Positions 56,693-64,000 of a DNA stretch of 64,000 bases are shown here, piece after piece (the first letter of the stretch is position 1; each line of letters begins with the position of its first letter). The notes beneath the pieces were generated by a model. That model worked only from the letters and a program-made list of their open reading frames with translations. It searched no databases and had not been told where the DNA came from. Position numbers and translations under genes: made by a program. Origin of the DNA: Calonectria ilicicola (lineage: Eukaryota; Ascomycota; Sordariomycetes; Hypocreales; Nectriaceae); NCBI GenBank assembly GCA_020809705.1, contig CP085828.1, forward strand, positions 4,650,001 through 4,714,000, written 5' to 3'.

Positions 56693-57224
56693 TGATTGAC
56701 ATCTGGTTGAATCACACGAAATATGAACTTGTCGAAAAGGATAGATTGATGCCTCTGATTTCTAATTGCGATGCTGGTTTTCAGTGATTCTCGACACTAT
56801 GCCATTTTAGGTGAATACACCAACTGTGCTGCAGCAAGTCCACTCTACGTTAGAGCCAGCGTAATTCTGCAGCTGCCCTTAAGTCTAATGCATCGTTTCG
56901 GAGCTAAGGGACTGCTGGACTTTTTAACTCCCTGCCCCTACCATTCCATTTTAGGCCATTGCACTAATTTCGTTGCTGACCATCTTCAGCTGATGATTGA
57001 AGTTTTGCTTACTCAACTGTAGTGCATTAGCTCAAACTGGTGCATTGCCTAGATTAGGAAAGGATCGGCCAGTTTATGCGGTATCATTTCATTTTCGCCA
57101 TTGGGGCGATATTTGACTGCTGGTCGCGTCCATGTATTAAGAGAGCTGAGTATGCTCCTTGGAATCGCATCTTGTCCTTCTTCCAGCACTGCAATAGCAC
57201 ATCTATAGCTTGCTGAGACATAAA
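56693..57224. other. Intergenic, 532 bp
   Basis: Downstream of the regulator-like gene and upstream of kynurenine formamidase. No gene recognised. Confidence 0.35.
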
Positions 57225-58274
57225 ATGGCTTTAACGGATACAAAAGACCTAATCGATGTGAAGTGGCAGTCGGCCGAAGTCGTCAGCCCTCATCTTGGAA
57301 CTTCGGTCAGAGTCTACGTCGCAAAGCACATAGATTACATTTCGGACGCAAACAGCTTCCAAAACGTCACATTCTACGCACCAATGTCACCAAAATCCTC
57401 AATCTGTGACGGAGAGACCGTGAAATCGCTCCCCTTTCTTTATCCGCAATCCCGACTACCTCAGTGGCATGTTCATATCCACGGCGGTGCTTGGAGGGAT
57501 CCTCAATTGGACTCCTCATCTATTGAAGCCGCTGTTGCACATGCCTTCTTGAATGAAAATTCAGACACACCGATATCTGCTATCATATCTATCAATTATA
57601 CACTGTCGCCTTTCCCGGATCACCCTACTCTCCCATATGACCCCACCAAAGGAGAACAGGTGGACAGAAGCCGAAATGCTAGACACCCTGAACATGTGAA
57701 GGATGTTCTTCGCGCTTTTGGGCTACTCCGTCTATTTGGATTGAGTGATAGCTCATACATTCTTTCCGGCCATAGTGCTGGAGCCTGTCTCGCGTTTCAA
57801 TCAACTTTATTTGAACCAGAACATTGGGAACCTGACTTCAGCAATCAATCTCCTCCCCCACGCCCGGCGGCAATCATTGGCTTGAATGGTCTTTACGATC
57901 TTCCGGATTTGGTTCATAATCTCGGATCTTCCCATTCTCATCTCCAAGACGTGTACAAGTCATTACAAGGAATAGCTTTTGGAGACAATGAAGATAAGTG
58001 GCCAGCAGCAAGCCCGGCTCGTGTTGATATTGGCGGGTTGACAGATAGGGTTGAACAAGGACAAGCAGCTAGAGTTGTGTTGTTAGATCAAAGTGGCGAG
58101 GACCAACTTGTACCGATGAATCAATGTGACAAGATGGAGAAAAGGCTGAGCCTTGTCCGAAATTTGAAAGTCTTCAGGGGCAATCGGTGTCAAGGTCGGC
58201 ATGCCGCGCCTTGGGAGGAAGGCTATATGATATGGGAAAGTGTTAAAGATGTCCTTGTAATCTTAAAGGATTAA
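57225..58274 (+). CDS. BNA7: Kynurenine formamidase (arylformamidase, alpha/beta hydrolase)
   Basis: Single exon, 349 residues. The HGGAW oxyanion motif is at 86-90 and the nucleophile elbow GHSAGA contains Ser184. Asp293 (SGEDQLVP) and His326 (GRHAAPW) complete a plausible triad. The enzyme hydrolyses N-formyl-L-kynurenine to kynurenine and formate in tryptophan breakdown and de novo NAD synthesis, in the cytosol. The protein is slightly longer than the yeast enzyme, mainly through the segments around residues 55-80 and 135-155. No other kynurenine-pathway gene is in the window, so this may be a paralogue with another ester or amide substrate. It is convergent with the lectin-like gene, with 176 bp between stops. 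Confidence 0.88.
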   Translation: MALTDTKDLIDVKWQSAEVVSPHLGTSVRVYVAKHIDYISDANSFQNVTFYAPMSPKSSICDGETVKSLPFLYPQSRLPQWHVHIHGGAWRDPQLDSSSIEAAVAHAFLNENSDTPISAIISINYTLSPFPDHPTLPYDPTKGEQVDRSRNARHPEHVKDVLRAFGLLRLFGLSDSSYILSGHSAGACLAFQSTLFEPEHWEPDFSNQSPPPRPAAIIGLNGLYDLPDLVHNLGSSHSHLQDVYKSLQGIAFGDNEDKWPAASPARVDIGGLTDRVEQGQAARVVLLDQSGEDQLVPMNQCDKMEKRLSLVRNLKVFRGNRCQGRHAAPWEEGYMIWESVKDVLVILKD

Positions 58275-58450
58275 GGTTAGAAATCAAAGGTTCAAATGAT
58301 TGTACCCATACATCAGATATTAACGTAGGGTTCTCAACCTAAATTTGCAAGGATGCCACATAAATTTTGCAGATTCGTCTCAATAAACGATTAATGATAT
58401 AAAATGAATAAAGTTAAAAAGTACGAAAGACTTCATTCCCAGAAGTACTC

Positions 58451-59902
58451 CTATTTTGAGCTGGTAATATTTCTTAATGGAACCTTTGTTGCGAAGTCGA
58501 AAGTTGTTGGATCATCACTACGAATCAAATACTCATATATTTCGCTCTTCATTACCCCGTAAAACGTGCGGTATTTATCAGTTGTGATGGTTGTGAACTT
58601 GGCATTCTTTGGACCCCCCACTAGTGTAATGGGCTTCCCAAAATTCCATTTGAGAGATGTTGGATCCCAGTATGTTGCTGCTAGAGTGCCGTTCTTTTCT
58701 AGTTGCAGTGCCAACGTGACCCAAGCTTTTCTCGTGCTAGTGGCTGGGAAAGATGATGCTGCAATCACTTGTCCTTGGAAGGTTGGATATGTTTTTCCAG
58801 AGAAGGGAACTGTAGAGCCAGTGAGATTTGGAAACACACAAATAAGGTCGAGGCTGTTGATGTGTGTTTACATACCATAGGGATACCATCCGCTATTATT
58901 CTTCCATATCATTCCTAATTGAGATCCCGTGTCAAAAAAGAGTCGCAGCCCTGTACTGCCATGCTGAGTGACAATTGCCACCCCAGAATCGTTTCTTGCT
59001 GTCCGATTTAAGCCCACTTGGCTCCATTTAGCGGAACCTGTGTAGCCTTGCAAGTGACCTGAACTTTCAAAGAAAAGATGCTCTTGATTTGCGTCCATTC
59101 GTGACCCATTGTCGAATTTAATGTTATTTTTCGCATACAAGTCGCCCACTTTCCAGTTTTGTAGTGCTTCGTCTGTCGAGTGTATCTCAACAACTCTGTT
59201 GCTAGTATCCAGAAAGTAAAGAACGAGGTGAAAGCTATTATTAGAAAAAGAACTAGCCGCTATGGGAGTTCCGATCTTAGCTTGAATCTGGTGTGGAATT
59301 TTATGGAGGCGATCCGTGATATTCACTGAAGTCCACGTGGTATTCTGGAGGTCCTGAGCAACCACAATGATAGCGCCTTGCGGATCTTGGTAATAAAGGA
59401 ATTTTTTATGAGAATTTCGTCCGTAAGTTAAGTTATTTGCTGTGATTTGGGAATTTTGTTGCATTAAGGGCTCAGTTGGTGGTTTTGGTTGGATCGTCAG
59501 CTGGGTTGACTCAGTCGATGTATTATCATCATCGTTGCTTTTGCTTCTGGAGCCTATGCCCGCTGCGACACCACCAGCTATCGCAGCGCTGAGCAAAACA
59601 AATGCTGCAAGAGCGGCGTATATGACCTTAAGACGGAGACCGAATACTCTTTTAGGTGCCGGGCTTGATTGTCGTCGTGGCTGAACAAGATGAGATGATG
59701 CCTTCCGCTCTTTGAGTTGGCGCATCGCTTTTTCTCTGTGGATATCTTCCGGAAATATATCGTCTTCTTCATCTGCAACCGTGGGACTCTGAGAACTATG
59801 TCGCATCGGAAGATGTATATCATGCATTGGACTCGAGTCTCCACTGGGATTAATGGGGGTTTGGGGGCAAGATGACCCCCCTTGAGAGTGTGACTGCTCC
59901 AT
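58451..59902 (-). CDS. Membrane-anchored fucose-specific lectin-like protein
   Basis: Two exons on the minus strand: 59902-58876 and 58809-58451, giving 461 residues. A polar N-tail of about 90 residues (acidic DEEDD at 44-48, basic near 65-92) is followed by one membrane helix (93-115, IYAALAAFVLLSAAIAGGVA). A linker leads into beta-propeller-like repeats with the pattern hydrophobic-YY/YF, D or N turn, then W (KFLYYQDPQGAIIV, LVLYFLDTSNRVVE, LRLFFDTGSQLGMIW). This resembles the fungal fucose-specific lectin family. Orientation is probably type II, with the lectin part outside. Several N-glycosylation sequons (NLT, NIT, NNS, NRT) support that. Fucose-binding residues cannot be verified by eye. 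Confidence 0.72.
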
Positions 59903-60950
59903 TTACCTTTGTATCTTGCTCTGTATAACAATTTAGTTGAATAGATGGATGGAAATATTTCAGGTTGAGTTGAGAGAGATAGAAAATAACACTGCATGCA
60001 GCAAAGCAGGATGTTACCGTTATCCCGACTTAGAAAACAAAGCGGACTTATGTCACCTGAGCCATATTGATGAAGGAGCGCTGGAGAGCTGATATTCAGG
60101 TCAATAGAAGGACTAGACAAGTGTTATGTGCTAACTCGACCAAGAAAGAGTTTAAAAAGCGACGAGGCTAATCTAGGCTAGCAGTTTGGAATGTACATGT
60201 GCCACTACTATACCCAGATTCATCAAAGTTTGGCTTTCAACGCCATACTTTCTCAGCCGAATCAAGTCTTCAACCCTTGTAGGATCATTCGCTCGGAAAC
60301 CGCGCACGGCATTTTGATGTACCGATTGGGAGCAAATACGCACCATGTACGGATATCCATACAGAAATGTCCACAAATATTCTTATTTTTCATAAATGAA
60401 AGAGAACTGGTTGCTTGTACAAAGTCTCATCAAACCTGGTTCATAATGTTGATAACCTTTTTAGCTTTAACTTTGATGCATCCGCTGGTATGAGGCGACG
60501 CACAAGTGGTATGTGACTGGCACAGATTATCACATTTACGGCCTTCCTGATTCAAGTTTGGTTTAGCTATCTATGAAGCATTGATTAGCCTTGATTAGGA
60601 GGTAGGGTAGGGGATAGAAAACATGAGACAAGAAATACTCACCCAATTATCTACACAACAACTATTTTGTTGTCGAGTTAGAACAACCAAACATACCATT
60701 CGGCCGATTGTATCTGGTTCGGGTTCCCTTTGCATCTTTAGTTCTTATGACCAAAATCATTTATTTTTATTAGGTTGCTGGGTAGCGTCTCATGTTTTCT
60801 CTTCCTGACTTGATTGGTCTTGTTCAATTTTTTAGCTCCGGGGAGACCGACCATTTATTCTAGACCCTGTTACGAGCCCTTTAGTTCTAAACTTTTTCTA
60901 TTCTTAGTTCCTCCCTACCTTGACTCAAATCAATTTATGAGACTCCTGGC
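59903..60950. other. Intergenic, 1 kb, with 13-bp inverted repeat
   Basis: Promoter of the lectin-like gene and 3' region of the SDR. GAAAACATGAGAC at 60617-60629 recurs inverted at 60787-60799, about 157 bp apart. A ggtagggtagggg stretch sits at 60601-60613. It could be a small transposon relic, but no target duplication was identified. Confidence 0.3.
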
Positions 60951-62019
60951 TTAAATATTGCAAGTTACGCCAGGCTCAATACCCTCCAAAATTTGAATCA
61001 ATTCCTCCCACACTTGATCAGCCAATCGTTCGCCTTCTGCTCCAATCAATATTTTTGGCAATACATGGAGCTTGCAATTAGACATCCATTTACCGTGCGT
61101 TTCTTCATCTACAAACGCTGCTGACATGATAGTTCGTGATCCCATCTCTGCAGAACGCCAGAAAGGAGTGAAGAGTATCCATAATATGAACTCGATGACT
61201 GGGCCAGATCTTTTATACAGCCCAGTGTTGCAGAGACCAGGCGCCAAAGCGTTTTGTAACACATGCCCTTTGCCAGATGCATCAGAGGCTGCTGCAAGCT
61301 TTCTGAGAGTCATCAACTCGAGTAATTTGGTCGTGTTGTATCTTTCTCCCATATTTTGATCACCATCCAAGGCCTCAAAGATTTTATCGTTCGACTTCTC
61401 GGGAAATTTCGTCTAGGTCCCCATTAGCTGAGCAAGTTCGATTGTGATGAGAAACAAACCAAAAAAGCTCCTTCAGAAGAAACCGTCACGATACGTGGTG
61501 TGATGTTCCATTTAATTCCAGTTCGGCGCAAAGTAGGGAGTAGAAGAATAGAAAGGAGCAAGGGCGATATCACATTGGTGGTGATCAATGTCTTATGACC
61601 CTCCGCGGCTGACCATTTTTGCGAGATCGTGCTAGCATTGTTGATGAGAATGTCTAGTCTGTCTAACTCATTCGCGCGCGTGCCGAAATCTTTCACGCTT
61701 TGAAACGAGCTAAGATCTAGTTGCCAGACCTCAATGACGCCCAGTTTCTTTGTTGATTCCTCAATGTCCCTCTTTGCTGCTTCTCCTTTCTCAACATTCC
61801 GACAAGCTAAAATTACACGGGCAGCATTAAGACGGACAAAGTGGCGTGCAGTTTCGAGACCCAGACCTGAATTACTATTATGAATGTGAAAGTATAGTAC
61901 AAAGCTATAAGAAACTGACCAGAATTACTTCCAGTGACGATAACTATGATTCCACTGCAATCTTTCTCCGGATATGGGAGCGTAGCGAACTCTCCCCGCA
62001 GAGATTCCCAAAGCGACAT
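60951..62019 (-). CDS. SDR, retinol-dehydrogenase/WW-oxidoreductase-like
   Basis: Three exons on the minus strand: 62019-61920, 61866-61460 and 61412-60951, giving 322 residues. The cofactor site TGSNSGLGLETARHF is rebuilt across the first intron (donor GTCAGT). Other motifs are ILINNAS, TVSSEG and a YNTTKLL active site (Tyr-x3-Lys). The C-terminal hydrophobic stretch (VIEFILWILFTPFWRSAEMGS) matches this subgroup and may associate with membranes. These NADP(H)-dependent enzymes act on a range of alcohols or ketones, and in fungi several work in secondary metabolism. The second acceptor was chosen because it joins GAFL to TKFPEKSNDKIFEAL in frame, as in homologues. Confidence 0.85.
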
Positions 62020-62967
62020 GTTGTGGAATATTTTAGGGAACTGATAAGGTTACTGATGAATCAGAATAGAATGCCTACTGCGAGGGCATAATGTGAAGAT
62101 CAGAAGGGAAAACAGCGAGGTCAAGGAGGCGGGGGATGATATTTATTAGGCGTAAAGAATCAAGCCTTTTTAGTCTCGGACCCTTCGGAAATTCTACTAT
62201 AAAAGATACGAAATTGGATCCTTTCATTTGACTAGCCTTGTGATATCCTGCATGATCGCTCGGAATCGTATATCGGACACCGGATTCGGATTTGGATTCT
62301 TAGGCAAGGTATAATTGTGGTGCTTCACTGCAGTTGGCAAATAGAAAATGCGGACAGTGGCACGATCTGGTACGGGCTAATCCACCGTATCCGACTTTGT
62401 CCGAACTGATCATTCGTGCAAGGGCTCTTAGACGCTGTTGCGTGCTGCAGAAATTGCCCCAATAATGATCAGGATCAGAATACTGGAGACCTTTGCCATG
62501 TGGAACAATGACCATGTGATTTTGATCCTATCTTGGCTGTGAAGGGGAGCGAGTAGAACACTGCTGATTATTGAGTATGTACATTGACTATAGACCTTGG
62601 AGTGGGTGAATTTCTCGTCAGAGTTACTATGAGCTTTTACCTGCTAGAACAATAGTCACGTGCCCAGGGGAATAGGTTAGCTTGGCTGTATCTGATTCGA
62701 CAGGGCCTACCAGTTATTTTAGATGCCTGCCTCTGGCTGACCGCACGTGACACATCGGGCGGGATGAACGAACGAGGCGGAACATAAAGTGAGGCTAAGT
62801 CCTAACGAGTCCTTGATTGCCTTCTTTTCTCAAATGCCTCAAGTCGCCCTTCCGTCCGGCGTCGCTTTCTAATGCACAGCTGAGCCTTGAAGTATTATCT
62901 AAACCGATTCCTCAAGAGTTTAATAGCCGACTACATAGCATAGTAGGACCTAACTGAGCAAATTTCC
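62020..62967. promoter_or_regulatory. Intergenic between divergent genes, 948 bp
   Basis: Between the SDR (-) and the IPT/ankyrin gene (+). Many small motifs such as gatccggattcggattt near 62280, but no gene. Untranslated leader and promoters. Confidence 0.35.
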
Positions 62968-64000
62968 ATGGAATCTAGAGAAGATAATCTAGATTTCATC
63001 TCTGGGGACTCCGGGGACTCTGGGAACGAATATCTGGTGGAAGATGGGGTTCCCACCGTTAAATCATCAGCTACATCGAAACACGATGGGGAAATACCGC
63101 AGGAAGATACAGAATTTGCCGGAGAGACTCTGCCGCCATCTACAAGTGATATGGCCGCGACTGACAGGGAGCCATTTCAACAATATCCGACTGGGAATAG
63201 CCAAGGAGGGAACAATCAAATCTATACTTTACCGATGGGCATGCTTCAGACCCGAGCGCCGCCTGTTATTCACAAAATAATCCCTGCTGCGGGGCCCATT
63301 GTTGGTGGCATTGAAGTGACAATTCTTGGCGCAGGTTTCTTTCAGGGCCTCGAGCTATGTTTTGGCGATCAGAAACCCGTTACCACAACGTTCTGGAGCG
63401 AATCTTCACTGGCCTGCTTGCTGCCTCCTTCGCCTGTCACTGGAGCTGTCGCAATAACATACTCCGCTCGGGAATTCCCTAGAGCAACACGGCCCCCAAT
63501 CTTCAAGTATGTCAATGACAATGAAGACAAACTTTCCAGAACTGCCCTATCTGTTCTTGGCCACAAAATGACGGGTCGGATGGTCGATGTCAGTGATATG
63601 GCCAGAAAAATTATAAATGGTTGTACCCTGGATTCATCTGGTAGTCCATCTTCAAGCAGTCAAATACCACGGATCGAGTTTATCCCTGGCTCCTCCCTGG
63701 AATTGCAGCTTCTAACATGTTTGGATCTTGTTGACCTCGACGACAGCACACACAGAACTCGACTCGACTTGAAGCGGCCAACGGGCCATACTATGCTTCA
63801 CCTATCTTGCTCACTTGGCTATCGCCGATTTGTGGCTGCACTACTGGCTCGGGGAGCCAATCCTGATGCACGTGATAGAGGTGGCTTCACGCCTTTGCAT
63901 ATTGCTGCTATCCACAACCACTCCGGAATAGCAAAATGCCTGATTCAAAATGGTGCTGATGTTACTATTCGAAGTTTATCGGGACTTAGTGCAGCCGATA
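62968..64000 (+). CDS. IPT/TIG plus ankyrin-repeat protein (Mga2/Spt23-like), 5' part, runs off window
   Basis: Open from the ATG at 62968 to the window end, 344 codons, with no stop or needed intron. Residues 1-95 are polar and acidic. Residues about 99-185 form an IPT/TIG immunoglobulin-like fold (PVIHKIIPAAGPIVGGIEVTILG, split here by position into PVIHKIIPAAGPIVGG and IEVTILG). From about residue 265 two ankyrin repeats follow (GHTMLHLSCSLG, GFTPLHIAAIHN, GADVTIRS). This order is that of Mga2/Spt23, ER-anchored regulators of fatty-acid desaturation released by proteolysis. The usual N-terminus before IPT is several hundred residues; here it is under 100, so this is a short paralogue or an upstream exon is missed. 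The expected C-terminal membrane anchor lies beyond the window. Confidence 0.78.
   Translation, partial: MESREDNLDFISGDSGDSGNEYLVEDGVPTVKSSATSKHDGEIPQEDTEFAGETLPPSTSDMAATDREPFQQYPTGNSQGGNNQIYTLPMGMLQTRAPPVIHKIIPAAGPIVGGIEVTILGAGFFQGLELCFGDQKPVTTTFWSESSLACLLPPSPVTGAVAITYSAREFPRATRPPIFKYVNDNEDKLSRTALSVLGHKMTGRMVDVSDMARKIINGCTLDSSGSPSSSSQIPRIEFIPGSSLELQLLTCLDLVDLDDSTHRTRLDLKRPTGHTMLHLSCSLGYRRFVAALLARGANPDARDRGGFTPLHIAAIHNHSGIAKCLIQNGADVTIRSLSGLSAAD

Noticed and set aside
1..64000. CRISPR arrays, insertion sequences, prokaryotic operons
   Set aside because: The window is eukaryotic with spliceosomal introns; no spaced direct repeats or transposase genes were seen.

Overview
The window is genomic DNA of a filamentous ascomycete (Pezizomycotina). 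Coding regions are interrupted by short spliceosomal introns, mostly 40-110 bp, with GT-AG or occasionally GC-AG borders. The protein families are typical of mould accessory regions: Zn2Cys6 regulators, MFS and PDR-type ABC transporters, LaeA-like methyltransferases, a P450, a fungal rhodopsin-like membrane protein and a kexin-repeat secreted protein. The tRNA-Phe carries an intron next to the anticodon. I lean towards a sordariomycete but cannot prove this from the sequence. Gene models below were spliced by hand; every multi-exon model keeps frame through all junctions.

Layout. 1-690: end of a TPR protein. 1213-10916: a compact set of five genes in strictly alternating orientation (Zn2Cys6 regulator, D-2-hydroxyacid dehydrogenase, Dal5-like MFS carrier, phytanoyl-CoA-dioxygenase-like enzyme, SDR). 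It looks like an uptake-and-oxidation cluster for a carboxylic acid, and a GCCGA(C/T) element recurs in its shared promoters. 11396-12412: a divergent protein resembling the histone chaperone Rtt106. 13421-13789: a thioredoxin with a CPPC active site. 13790-17057: a long GC-rich block without a credible gene. 17058-18502: a rhodopsin-like seven-helix protein. 21747-33178: transport region with a second Dal5-like MFS, a TRI12-type MFS and a 1510-residue PDR transporter tail to tail, then a very small Zn2Cys6 protein divergent from the ABC gene.

34675-34767: tRNA-Phe. 34872-42974: Gal80-like protein, FMN reductase, and two LaeA-like methyltransferases flanking an acid-ceramidase/NAAA-like amidase. 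44788-46849: P450. 47862-48987: secreted protein with Kex2-separated repeats (repellent or RiPP-precursor type). 48988-53609: gene-poor. 53610-62019: NmrA-like protein, a regulator-like protein without a zinc cluster, kynurenine formamidase, a membrane-anchored fucose-lectin-like protein, and an SDR. 62968-end: start of an IPT/TIG plus ankyrin protein of Mga2/Spt23 type, cut by the window edge.

The best candidates for something new are the kexin-repeat protein, the alternating catabolic cluster with its putative motif, the zinc cluster interrupted by a frame-preserving intron, and the paralogous methyltransferases that share an intron with a GC donor in one copy and a GT donor in the other.
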